Source of the DNA: Peptococcaceae bacterium 1198_IL3148 | Lineage (GTDB): Bacteria; Bacillota; Desulfotomaculia; Desulfotomaculales; Desulfohalotomaculaceae | Length of the DNA stretch: 63,972 nucleotides | Direction: 5' to 3' | NCBI GenBank assembly: GCA_036763105.1 | Contig: JBAIYS010000014.1 | Coordinates: 1-63,972 of the forward strand | Shown: one piece after another, positions 39,085 to 47,657 of the stretch | How positions within the stretch are numbered: position 1 is the first letter of the stretch | How the letters are laid out: every line of letters starts with the position of its first letter | The notes under the pieces: model-generated | What the model was told of the DNA's origin: nothing | The model's input: only the letters and a program-made list of their open reading frames with translations | Databases searched by the model: none | Translations under genes and position numbers: made by a program

Positions 39085-40227
39085 CTAAATCACTTCGCTG
39101 TAGCTGCCCAAAAAAATAAACTTTTCCAGGTTGGCATCTAGCTGGCTCAGCAAGTTAACAGTTTGAGGCGAATAGGCTGAAGCCTCAAAATCGAAGTAAA
39201 ACAGGAATTCAAAATCCCGGCCAGTCATCGGGCGGCTTTCCAGTTTGGTTAGGTTAAGGCCCAACGCCGAGAACTTGGCTAACAAAGTGTAAAGGGAGCC
39301 GGATTTGTGTGGCAGAGTCAGCATCACACTAATTTTGTTGGCCCCAGGATAAATCTTCATTGTTTTTGAAATGCAAATAAAGCGGGTATAATTATTGTCT
39401 CGATTTTGAATGTGGTCCGACAAAATATCCAATCCATAAAGTTTGGCACAGCATTCAGAAGAAATGGCAGCCAGATCGTGGCGGTTTGCAGCGGCTACAT
39501 ATTTGGCGGCCGCTGCGGTGTTGCTAAAATAGGTCACCTTGATCTGGGGGTGGGCCTTTAGAAACTCACTGCATTGCCGAATGGCCTGTTCATGGGAAAC
39601 AATTTCACGAATATCGCCCAAAGCCACCCCGGGTTTGGCTAACAATGCATGATTGATTCTCAGGCGGATACTGCGCACGATATAAAATTTGTATCTTTCC
39701 ATTAAGTCATAGACAGGGACCACCGTACCAGCCAAACTATTTTCAACGGGTAAAATGCCGTATTCGCACAGACCTTTTTCGACTGCCTGGAAAATCGCTT
39801 CAAAATCGTTAAAAAACATCAGTGCTGGTAGTGAAAATAATTTATCACCAGCCTGTTGTGAGTAAGACCCCTCGGTTCCCTGGCAGGCAACCCTAGCTTT
39901 GGTGGGAAAAGATTGGGTCAAATCACAGGTGGCCGCTTTAATTTCTTGGGCAAGCTGAGAGTTATGAGGGATCAACTGATTCTGATAGGCTCTGCTCAGG
40001 TCAAAGAGGGTGTTATATAACTGGCTGGCATAGGACTCCATTTCTTCCCCCGCAAGTTCGGCAATGCGGTTTAATACCTCCCTTTCCCTTTGGCTATCGA
40101 AAACAGGCAGCTGGTTTTCGATCTTATAACTGGCAATATCCGCGGCGGTGTTCATCCGCTTTAAAAATAACTCCACCAACTGCGAATCAATTTGATTAAT
40201 TTCTTCCCGTAACTTTTTTATGTCCAT
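39085..40227 (-). CDS. pheA: Bifunctional chorismate mutase/prephenate dehydratase
   Basis: This converts chorismate to prephenate and then to phenylpyruvate for phenylalanine. It has 380 residues: an AroQ-type chorismate mutase (about 1-90; MDIKKLREEINQIDSQLVEL), a prephenate dehydratase domain (about 105-285; ACQGTEGSYSQQAGDKLF, GILPVENSLAGTV) and an ACT regulatory domain (about 295-375) with the phenylalanine-binding ESRP motif. It is the last gene of the T-box-controlled aro operon. No terminator is seen in the three-base gap to rlmH. Confidence 0.94.
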   Translation of the reverse strand: MDIKKLREEINQIDSQLVELFLKRMNTAADIASYKIENQLPVFDSQREREVLNRIAELAGEEMESYASQLYNTLFDLSRAYQNQLIPHNSQLAQEIKAATCDLTQSFPTKARVACQGTEGSYSQQAGDKLFSLPALMFFNDFEAIFQAVEKGLCEYGILPVENSLAGTVVPVYDLMERYKFYIVRSIRLRINHALLAKPGVALGDIREIVSHEQAIRQCSEFLKAHPQIKVTYFSNTAAAAKYVAAANRHDLAAISSECCAKLYGLDILSDHIQNRDNNYTRFICISKTMKIYPGANKISVMLTLPHKSGSLYTLLAKFSALGLNLTKLESRPMTGRDFEFLFYFDFEASAYSPQTVNLLSQLDANLEKFIFLGSYSEVI

Positions 40228-40246
40228 GCCTCTGTCTCCTTCTAAC

Positions 40247-41323
40247 TTAAAGTATCAGATCCAGCAAAGTAATGGCCATTACTGCCTCTACACAGGGCAC
40301 CGCCCGGGGCACGATACAGGGATCGTGGCGTCCTTTAATGGTAAGGGCAGTATTTTTTTTATCAGCAAGACTGATAGAGTTTTGCTGAATACCAATGGAA
40401 GGCGTAGGCTTAAAGGCCGCCCTTAGAATGATTGGCATGCCCGAGGCAATGCCACCCAAAATACCGCCATGATGATTAGTTTTGGTTTTTACTTGACCCT
40501 GATCATCGTAGTAGAAGGGGTCATTATTTTGGGAACCTCTCAGTTTAGCAGCGGCAAAGCCGTTACCAAATTCCACACCTTTGACAGCGGGAATAGCAAA
40601 AAGGGCCGCTGACAACCTATTTTCCAGGCCATCAAATATTGGTTCGCCCACACCCACAGGAACGCCTAGGGCGCAGCCTTCTATAATTCCTCCAATGGAA
40701 TCGGCCTGCCCCTTAACCAGTTGAATTTGCTCAAGCATTTGTTTACCTGCCTCATCGCTGAGCACCGGAAATTCTTTCTGGGTGATAGTTTCAAGTTCTG
40801 TGGCATTCACCGCCACCGCATCGAAGGGCCGATCGTTAATCTCTCCGATGGAGTAAATATGGGCTCCGATGGAGATGCCGCGACGTTCTAAAAGCTGTAA
40901 ACAAACGGCACCGGCAAAGCAGAGTGGCGCGGTCAGCCGCCCGGAGAAATGACCCCCACCGCGAATGTCATTGGCACCATGATATTTCATGTGGGCACAA
41001 TAATCGGCATGGGAAGGTCTGGGTACATCCAAAATATTGGCATAGTCTGCCGATCGACAATCGGTATTTTCAATGATGGCCCCAAGGGGGGAGCCACAGG
41101 TTTTGCCTGCCAAAAGGCCGCTGATAACTTTTGCTTGGTCAGCTTCCCGGCGCGTGGTGGAAAATTGATTTTTACCAGGGGCCCGGCGGGCTAGAAACTT
41201 TTGCACCCGGGCCAAGTCTATCGCTTCGCCAGGTGGCAAGCCGTCAATAACTACCCCCATGGCCGCGGAATGGGACTGTCCAAAAATCGAGATCTTTAGT
41301 TTCGTACCAAAATTAAAGGACAT
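40247..41323 (-). CDS. aroC: Chorismate synthase
   Basis: This FMN-dependent trans-elimination enzyme makes chorismate from EPSP. The 358-residue protein has GTKLKISIFGQSHSAAMGVV, DGLPPGEAIDL, HYHGAND-like MKYHGANDIRGGGHFSGR and RGSQNNDPF. The ATG at 41323 is chosen because GGGAGGG precedes it and homologues start there; the frame is open 25 codons further. It overlaps the aroA end by 11 bases. Confidence 0.95.
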   Translation of the reverse strand: MSFNFGTKLKISIFGQSHSAAMGVVIDGLPPGEAIDLARVQKFLARRAPGKNQFSTTRREADQAKVISGLLAGKTCGSPLGAIIENTDCRSADYANILDVPRPSHADYCAHMKYHGANDIRGGGHFSGRLTAPLCFAGAVCLQLLERRGISIGAHIYSIGEINDRPFDAVAVNATELETITQKEFPVLSDEAGKQMLEQIQLVKGQADSIGGIIEGCALGVPVGVGEPIFDGLENRLSAALFAIPAVKGVEFGNGFAAAKLRGSQNNDPFYYDDQGQVKTKTNHHGGILGGIASGMPIILRAAFKPTPSIGIQQNSISLADKKNTALTIKGRHDPCIVPRAVPCVEAVMAITLLDLIL

Positions 41324-42578
41324 TGACCAACCCTCCCAACATTTTATAGTGCTCAAAAAATTGTGGATAGGACTTATTGATGGCTTCGGCACCTTCAATT
41401 ATCAATTCATGTTGACATAGCATGGCCGCAATGGCCATTGACATGACAATTCTGTGATCTCCAAAGCCATTAACCACTCCACCTTGTAGGGGTTTACCGC
41501 CACGGATGACCAGTCCATCCTGCTTCTCGGTCACAGCGACGCCAATTCTGGTTAAATTCTCAGCCATGGCTGCCAGGCGGTCGCTTTCTTTAATTCGCAG
41601 GCGCCCGGCGTTATAGATTTCGGTGGTACCTTCAGCGGCGGCGGCCACCACCGACAGGATGGGAATTAAATCGGGAATTTCAGCAGCGTCAATGGTGCTG
41701 GCCGTTAGTGCTTTTCCGGTGGCATGGGCGGTGGCATTGGAGAAAGACACCTGGGCACCAAAGCCTTTCAGCACATTGATTATTTCTTTATCCCCCTGCA
41801 GCGACTCTTCCCTGAGACCGTCACATAAAATTTCACTGCCCGGCAAGGCGCCGGCACAGAGCCAAAAAGCAGCGTTGGACCAGTCTCCCTCCACTTGCAG
41901 ACTTTGTGGGGAGCGATAGATTTGCCTGCCTTTAACAACGTAGCCCTCTGCCGATTGCTCTATCACAATGCCAAATTTTTTCAGCGTGGCCTTTGTCATG
42001 TTGACGTAGCCTTTGGACTCCAAGTGGGAAGTCAGCACAATGCGGCTATCTTCGGCCAACAGTGGCAGTGCAAACAACAGGCCGGAGACAAACTGAGAAC
42101 TAACATCCCCGGGCAGGGTATAGGTTCCGCCGGTAATGGGGCCCTGTAGCGTCACCGGTAGTGCAGTGCGATCCCATTGGCAACGGTGGTCTTTAAGCTG
42201 ATCGAGCACTTGATGAATGGGGCGGTGGGGCAACCTACCATGTCCCGTTAGGGTGGCCTTTACACCCAAAGCCGCCACCACCGGGATGAGAAAACGCAAA
42301 GTAGAACCACTTTCACCACAGTCAAGTTCTGCCACAGCAGACTGGTTTGACCAAAGGGGTGTCACCGTCAACAGATCCGGTTCAGTAATTGCAATCTTAG
42401 CCCCCAGCGCCCTTAGACAGTCCATAGTGACATGAATATCATCGGAATATGAACTAAGCCTAACAGTTGTGGGCTGATCTGCTAAGGCGGCAGATATTAA
42501 AATGCGATGGGCATCTGATTTGGAGGCGGGCGCTTTCACCCGCCCCTTTAAAGCCGATGGCGTGATACGAACGTTCAT
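41313..42578 (-). CDS. aroA: 3-phosphoshikimate 1-carboxyvinyltransferase (EPSP synthase)
   Basis: This enzyme transfers enolpyruvate to shikimate 3-phosphate. The 421-residue protein has VKAPASKSDAHRILISAALA, LDCGESGSTLRFLIPVVAAL, GDVSSQFVSGLLFALP, LRIKESDRLAAMAENL and DHRIVMSMAIA, all EPSP synthase hallmarks. The ATG at 42578 follows GAGGGGG and gives the family-typical N-terminus; an upstream in-frame GTG overlaps aroB. The gap to aroB is one base. Confidence 0.95.
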   Translation of the reverse strand: MNVRITPSALKGRVKAPASKSDAHRILISAALADQPTTVRLSSYSDDIHVTMDCLRALGAKIAITEPDLLTVTPLWSNQSAVAELDCGESGSTLRFLIPVVAALGVKATLTGHGRLPHRPIHQVLDQLKDHRCQWDRTALPVTLQGPITGGTYTLPGDVSSQFVSGLLFALPLLAEDSRIVLTSHLESKGYVNMTKATLKKFGIVIEQSAEGYVVKGRQIYRSPQSLQVEGDWSNAAFWLCAGALPGSEILCDGLREESLQGDKEIINVLKGFGAQVSFSNATAHATGKALTASTIDAAEIPDLIPILSVVAAAAEGTTEIYNAGRLRIKESDRLAAMAENLTRIGVAVTEKQDGLVIRGGKPLQGGVVNGFGDHRIVMSMAIAAMLCQHELIIEGAEAINKSYPQFFEHYKMLGGLVNVL

Positions 42579-42579
42579 G

Positions 42580-43644
42580 CTAGGCCCCCTCACCAATTCC
42601 TTGTTTAATAAAATCCTCTAAAGCGGTAACAGGTATTTTGTGCAACAAACAGTGACCTATTCTTTTGGGAATTACCAACGTGATGGTGTCTCCGCGACGC
42701 TTTTTATCCAGCAGTGCTGCCTCTGCCAGTTCCTTGGCGCTAAAGGGAACAGTCAGGGGCAGGTTGTTGGCCAGCAGTGCCGCTGTAATGGGTTGGGAAC
42801 AGTCCTCTTCGGAAAGCCCCAAGCGCCAAGCTGCGGTGCTGATGGTTTTCATACCCATGGCCACCGCCTGACCGTGGGTAATGGCATAACCACTGCACCG
42901 TTCCACAGCGTGACCGATGGTGTGCCCAAAGTTTAACAACTGACGATCACCGTGGTCATATTCATCCCGCATCACCAAGTCCCGTTTAATGGTGACACAC
43001 TTTGTGATGATGTTTACCATGTTTTGTTGGACTTTTCCCGCTGCCAATTGGTCAAACAATTCCGGTGCGGCTAAAACTCCGTACTTAATGGCTTCAGCCA
43101 CACCATCGGCATAAACTTTATCTGGCAACGTGGCAAAAACCGCCGGATCGCAAAGTACTAAACTTGGTTGGTAAAAGGTGCCGGCCAGATTTTTTCCGGC
43201 CACCAGGTCAATGCCGGTTTTACCGCCAACGGACGAATCAATGGCCGCCAAAAAGGTAGTGGGGATTTGCAAAAACCCAATGCCCCGTAGGTAAACAGAA
43301 GCGGCAAAGCCAGCCAAATCCCCGGTGACACCACCACCCAGTGCCACCACCAGGTCCGATCTGGTCAGTGGCTGCTGAGCCAAAAACTCCAGCACTTGAC
43401 TTAAAACATTAATGTTTTTTGAACTTTCACCGTGTTTAAAAACAAATTTACATACCGTAAAGCCTGCTGCGGTCAACGCTTTGCCTACAACCTCTGCATA
43501 CAGTGAATCTACAATATCGTCGGTCACCAGTGCTACCGTACAACGTGAAAACCTTTTGGCCACCTGCTGCCCGGTTCGCTGCAAAATTCCCTGTTCAATG
43601 ATGATGTCATAACTCTTTGATGCGTTAACAGTAACAATTTTCAT
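42580..43644 (-). CDS. aroB: 3-dehydroquinate synthase
   Basis: AroB cyclises DAHP to 3-dehydroquinate using NAD and a divalent metal. The 354-residue protein has ALGGGVTGDLAGFAASVYLRG, QIPTTFLAAIDSSVGGKTGID, ADGVAEAIKYG, LNFGHTIGHAVE and HGQAVAMGM. ATG start, 17 bases after tyrA. Confidence 0.95.
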   Translation of the reverse strand: MKIVTVNASKSYDIIIEQGILQRTGQQVAKRFSRCTVALVTDDIVDSLYAEVVGKALTAAGFTVCKFVFKHGESSKNINVLSQVLEFLAQQPLTRSDLVVALGGGVTGDLAGFAASVYLRGIGFLQIPTTFLAAIDSSVGGKTGIDLVAGKNLAGTFYQPSLVLCDPAVFATLPDKVYADGVAEAIKYGVLAAPELFDQLAAGKVQQNMVNIITKCVTIKRDLVMRDEYDHGDRQLLNFGHTIGHAVERCSGYAITHGQAVAMGMKTISTAAWRLGLSEEDCSQPITAALLANNLPLTVPFSAKELAEAALLDKKRRGDTITLVIPKRIGHCLLHKIPVTALEDFIKQGIGEGA

Positions 43645-43661
43645 AGATACTCATTTCCTTT

Positions 43662-44495
43662 TTAGTCAGCAATGGATTCTTTAATCTTTCTTCCCTCTTG
43701 TAGCAATTCCTTTACCCGCTCCGGTTCATTAAATTGGAGCGCATCTCGATATTCAACCAGGCGTTCTAGCAAACCGTTCAATTCGCTGATTAGATTTTGC
43801 CGATTGGCAAAGAACAGTTCAGTCCACAAATTTTCGTTCAGCTTTGCCACTCTGGTCATATCACGAAAGCTACCGGCGGAAAACCCTTGATGCTTCGGCG
43901 CCAATTTGCTCTTAACATAAGCGCTTGAAACCACATGGGCCAACTGGGATGTGTAGGCAATCATCCGATCGTGCTCCTCGGGCGAACAAAGGGTAATGTT
44001 AGAAAAGCCAAGCTTTAGCCAAAATTGTTTCATAAAGTCCAATATCTCCAGCGGAGTTTGGTGGTAAGGGGTTATCAGCATCGAGGCGTTACAAAAGAGC
44101 TGCTCGTGGGCATATCTAAAGCCGGAATTTTCAATGCCCGCCATTGGGTGTGCCCCTATAAAAACAAAATCGTTAGCAATGGCGGTATCCAGCAGGGCCT
44201 CACAGACCATTTCTTTAACCCCACCGCAATCTGTAACAATGCAACCCTTTTTAAAGCTGGCTGCGTGAGTATTTATATAGTCGATGGTGTCTTTAGGATA
44301 AAGGGCTACGATTAGCATATCACATTCCGACAAGTTCTTTTCATCAAGGGCATCATCAATGGCCTCAAACAATTTGGCACAATATATCACTGAATCTTGA
44401 ATATCCGTGCCAAATACTTTATAGTCGGTATTTTGTTTAATGGATTTGGCAATGGACCCGCCAATTAATCCAAGGCCTACCACCCCAATGTTCAT
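43662..44495 (-). CDS. tyrA: Prephenate dehydrogenase
   Basis: This NAD(P)-dependent oxidative decarboxylase makes 4-hydroxyphenylpyruvate for tyrosine. The 277-residue protein opens MNIGVVGLGLIGGSIAKSIK (Rossmann fold) and contains GAHPMAGIENSGF, EEHDRMIAYTSQLAHVVSSA and SFRDMTRVA. No ACT or chorismate mutase domain is fused. It overlaps aroF by four bases. Confidence 0.94.
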   Translation of the reverse strand: MNIGVVGLGLIGGSIAKSIKQNTDYKVFGTDIQDSVIYCAKLFEAIDDALDEKNLSECDMLIVALYPKDTIDYINTHAASFKKGCIVTDCGGVKEMVCEALLDTAIANDFVFIGAHPMAGIENSGFRYAHEQLFCNASMLITPYHQTPLEILDFMKQFWLKLGFSNITLCSPEEHDRMIAYTSQLAHVVSSAYVKSKLAPKHQGFSAGSFRDMTRVAKLNENLWTELFFANRQNLISELNGLLERLVEYRDALQFNEPERVKELLQEGRKIKESIAD

Positions 44496-45508
44496 TGTTC
44501 AAACCTCCTCATCAGTTGTAATAACTCCCGGGCCTCACCGGCCAACTGATTAAAGGCCTCGGGTTTCAACGATTGCGGACCATCGCAAAGGGCGCGACTG
44601 GGATCATTGTGCACCTCAATAATCAGACCGTCTGCTCCGGCTGCGATGGCTGCCAATGAAAGGGGCCTTACCAAGCGGGACATCCCTGCGGAATGGCTGG
44701 GGTCCACAATGATGGGCAGATGGGTTTTACTCTTCAACACCGGAATGGCTGATATATCTAACGTGTTTCTGGTGGCCGTTTCAAAGGTGCGGATACCCCT
44801 TTCGCAGAGAATCACATTTTCGTTGCCACCGGCCAAAATGTACTCTGCACTCATCAGCAGCTCTTCGATGGTATTGGATAAACCACGCTTCAGTAAAATT
44901 GGCTTTTGTAGCTTGCCAAGCGCCTTTAGCAGTTCAAAGTTTTGCATATTTCTGGTACCCACCTGAATTACGTCCACCTCTTCAAACAATGGGATATGGG
45001 AGATGTTCATAATTTCGGTTACAATGGGCAGTCCGGTCAGCCTTTTGGCTTCCAGCAAAAGCTTAATTCCTTCGGCGTGCATGCCCTGGAAAGAGTAGGG
45101 TGAGGTGCGGGGTTTAAAAGCACCGCCACGCAGCATGGTGGCTCCAGAACTTTTCACGCTTTCAGCAATGGTACAAATTTGTTCCCGGGATTCAACAGAG
45201 CAAGGGCCAGCAATTATTTGAAAATTACCACCGCCAATTTTAATACCGTTGATATCAACTACAGTATCATCGGTGTGAAACTTGCGATTGGCCTTTTTAT
45301 AGGGTTCCTGCACCCGCTGAACGTCTTGCACGATATCCAGAGATTTGATTAGATCAATATCAACAATACTGGTATCACCTATAAGACCGATGACAGTTTG
45401 TTTTGTTCCCACCATAAAGTGGGTACTGATATTAAGGCTTTTTAGCCAAGTAATCAGAGGTTCCACCTGCTTTTCATCTGGGCTATTTTCTTTCAGTATA
45501 ACAATCAT
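44492..45508 (-). CDS. aroF: 3-deoxy-7-phosphoheptulonate synthase (DAHP synthase, type I-beta)
   Basis: First enzyme of the shikimate pathway, joining PEP and erythrose 4-phosphate. The 338-residue protein has an N-terminal ferredoxin-like regulatory domain (about 1-70) and a barrel with QIIAGPCSVESREQI, RGGAFKPRTSPYSFQG, GTRNMQNFELL and PIIVDPSHSAGMSRLV. The extra N-terminal domain usually mediates aromatic amino acid feedback. Eleven bases separate it from aroK. Confidence 0.95.
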   Translation of the reverse strand: MIVILKENSPDEKQVEPLITWLKSLNISTHFMVGTKQTVIGLIGDTSIVDIDLIKSLDIVQDVQRVQEPYKKANRKFHTDDTVVDINGIKIGGGNFQIIAGPCSVESREQICTIAESVKSSGATMLRGGAFKPRTSPYSFQGMHAEGIKLLLEAKRLTGLPIVTEIMNISHIPLFEEVDVIQVGTRNMQNFELLKALGKLQKPILLKRGLSNTIEELLMSAEYILAGGNENVILCERGIRTFETATRNTLDISAIPVLKSKTHLPIIVDPSHSAGMSRLVRPLSLAAIAAGADGLIIEVHNDPSRALCDGPQSLKPEAFNQLAGEARELLQLMRRFEQ

Positions 45509-45519
45509 TTTGCTTCCTC

Positions 45520-46050
45520 CTAAAGTTTATTTTTAGTAAATTTAATTCCTTCCAGTTCAATAAAATCTAAAATACCTTTAGTAACTGCTTCAATACTTTT
45601 AGCTTCGGTGTCAACGGTATACTTTGCCCGTTGATAGGTAAGTTGCCGTTTTTGCCACAGACTTTCAAGTTGGGATCGGCTCTGTTGCAGCAGCGGGCGG
45701 TTTTTGCCTCCGGTTCTCTGCATGGCGGTGTCCAGTGTGACATATAAGTAAACCACCAGACCCAACTGGTTAAGGGTTTGCCAATTTTTCTCCAACGCAG
45801 GGGCGCCACCACCGGTGGAAATTACCGTCCTTTGCTTGGAAGCTAACCTTTTTAATAAAGCTGTTTCAGCGGAACGGAAGTAGCTTTCTCCATATTGTCT
45901 AAAAATGCTGGGAATATCCATTTGCATCATACATTCAATTTCTTTGTCGGTGTCCATAAAATCAAAGTCTAATTCCTCTGCTAACTTGCTGCCAACTGAG
46001 CTTTTACCCGCTCCCATAAAACCAATTAGAATAATGTTTTTCTCTTTCAA
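45520..46050 (-). CDS. aroK: Shikimate kinase
   Basis: This kinase phosphorylates shikimate. The 176-residue P-loop protein starts (TTG) MKEKNIILIGFMGAGKSSVG, then DFDFMDTDKEIE, FRSAETALLKRL and STGGGAPALEKNW. The TTG at 46050 follows GGGAGGAGG; the frame's upstream ATG overlaps that site. It is the first gene after the T-box leader. Confidence 0.94.
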   Translation of the reverse strand: MKEKNIILIGFMGAGKSSVGSKLAEELDFDFMDTDKEIECMMQMDIPSIFRQYGESYFRSAETALLKRLASKQRTVISTGGGAPALEKNWQTLNQLGLVVYLYVTLDTAMQRTGGKNRPLLQQSRSQLESLWQKRQLTYQRAKYTVDTEAKSIEAVTKGILDFIELEGIKFTKNKL

Positions 46051-46082
46051 TTGTCCTCCTCCCATCGGATATCCTTAATAAA

Positions 46083-46350
46083 AAAACTCTCCATCCCAGC
46101 AAGGGACGGAGAGTTAATTCCGCGGTACCACCCTAATTGCGTTGGCCACTTTTACCGGTACGGGATTGTTTATCCGATACCTCTTCCTTGATAACGGGGG
46201 AAAACCCGGCTGTCCCTACTTGAATTTCAGGAAGCAACTCCGGAGCGAACTTCAATCAACCTTGCCCTAAAGAAGCTTCCAGTCTAGACTTCTTCTCCCT
46301 GAAGGGCAGCATTTGATCTACTTTTCTCCATCATTGTCGTTGGGATTAAT
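46083..46350 (-). promoter_or_regulatory. T-box riboswitch leader of the aro operon (candidate Phe specifier)
   Basis: On the minus strand the T-box sequence AGGGTGGTACCGCGG (46120-46134) is followed by the terminator AACTCTCCGTCCC/GGGATGGAGAGTT with TTTTTT (46083-46115). Stem I can be drawn: GGAG/CTCC at the base, a specifier loop with AAAAGTA opposite GAAGTTCG, then GATCAA/TTGATT. The best specifier is TTC (46249-46247), followed by a purine as usual, which pairs with tRNA-Phe. Uncharged tRNA would cause antitermination, linking the whole aromatic operon to phenylalanine supply. Confidence 0.92.
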
Positions 46351-46363
46351 TATGTTAGGAGCA

Positions 46364-46392
46364 AGGTTACCACATTGAGCAACGATAGTCAA
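46364..46392 (-). promoter_or_regulatory. Promoter of the aro operon
   Basis: On the minus strand TTGACT (46387-46392) and TAACCT (46364-46369) at 17-base spacing, with TG upstream of the -10. It lies just before the T-box stem I. Confidence 0.5.
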
Positions 46393-46436
46393 TAGCAATT
46401 TTAAAAAAACTTATTAAAAAATATATGCATTAAGCT

Positions 46437-47595
46437 TTAGCCTTTATACCAGGATAATACATTTTGATAGGAAGCAAACCCATAAAAACCCAAGGGGTCC
46501 TGCTGGTCAAATACCGGACCAAATATTCTTTCTGGTTCGCCACCCTCCGCCTTGATGCTCCAAAGGGCATTATCCTTTACATACAAAATGTGACGTCCAT
46601 CCTTAGACCAAGATGGTTGATAAATGCCTTGTCCCGCCGTTGGCAAAGCCTGGACATTTGAGCCGTCGGCATTGGCTACATAAAGTGTTCGTGAATTCAC
46701 CCAGGCATTTAGAGAATCAAGGTTTTCAAATCCCCAGACATCGTTGCCCAGGTTTTTGGCAGCAACAAAGGTTATTTTTTTGCCATCCGGTGAAAATTGA
46801 GGGTCAATGGTTACACAGCCGTTTGGGTTTTGTAAAGGTTCAAGCTGGCCGGTCTTTAAATTAACCAAGACAAGGCTTTTATCCGCCCAGGCAATGCGCC
46901 CACCACCTGCCACCATTAACAACTGCCCCTGTGGTGAAAAGGACAGCCACTCATTGTAGGTTAATCCAGAGGTAATTGGTTTAGGTTTGGGGTCGGTTTC
47001 ACCCAATTGCAGTTTATACAGATCAACTCCATCCGCTGCTATGGACTGGCCGTGGGCGGGAATTAACCAAAAAAGTAGCCCGGCACCATCTTTCTGCCAA
47101 CCTGCCAGCTGGATTCCTGTACCAGGGGTTTGCAGGTGGTTAACAGGCTTACCACCGTTAACAGCCACCGTTAACAGCACGTCATCCATATTCCCTGGTT
47201 CTTTAGCGGCAATGGTATCATTGTAGGCGATGGTTTTTCCATCGGGAGACCAAGTGAAGTTGGGAAACTTACCGGAAGTTTTAACCAGCCGCTGGGGTGC
47301 CCCCTCTGTTGATAACAGCCAAAGGCCTTCTTCGGTACTTACAGACATGACGTTGGCAGTGGGAGACCAAGAAAATTTATCAGCCATCACCGGGCCCGGT
47401 AAACCCTGTACCTGGTGAGCCTGGGTACCGTCTTTGCGCACCAGCCAAAGAGGGCCACTCATTGCACTTTTATCGGTCACTTGGATAAAAGCCAAGCACT
47501 CACCGTCATAAGACCAGGTGGGTTGCAGCGCATCACCAAACCCCCACCAACACCAAACAAATTATTATCGGACGGGTAAATGGTTTAAAACTCAA
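46437..47595 (-). pseudogene. TolB-like PD40 beta-propeller protein, frameshifted within its signal peptide
   Basis: The intact frame 47495-46437 gives 352 residues with repeated PD40/TolB propeller motifs (FSWSPTANVMSVS; FTWSPDGKTIAYND; FSPDGKKITFVAAK; SWSKDGRHILYVKD). Upstream, the frame continues without a start as GFGDALQPTWSYDGECLAFI, a further propeller strand, then meets a stop. A different frame, after a perfect GGAGG, starts TTG at 47595 and encodes the signal peptide MSFKPFTRPIIICLVLVG. The two frames join if the C5 run at 47541-47545 (G5 on the coding strand) had four bases. So this is one gene with a +1 slip: a sequencing error, phase variation or decay. It follows the kinase by 62 bases in one operon. 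Confidence 0.7.
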
Positions 47596-47657
47596 GTTTT
47601 TCAACCTCCTTTTTTACAAGTTATAACACGTTGGTTTTGCAATCCTGTTACGGGATG

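Noticed and set aside
40949-43890. Several long plus-strand frames opposite the aro genes
   Set aside because: They are antisense to well-conserved enzymes, lack ribosome binding sites and show no domain pattern.
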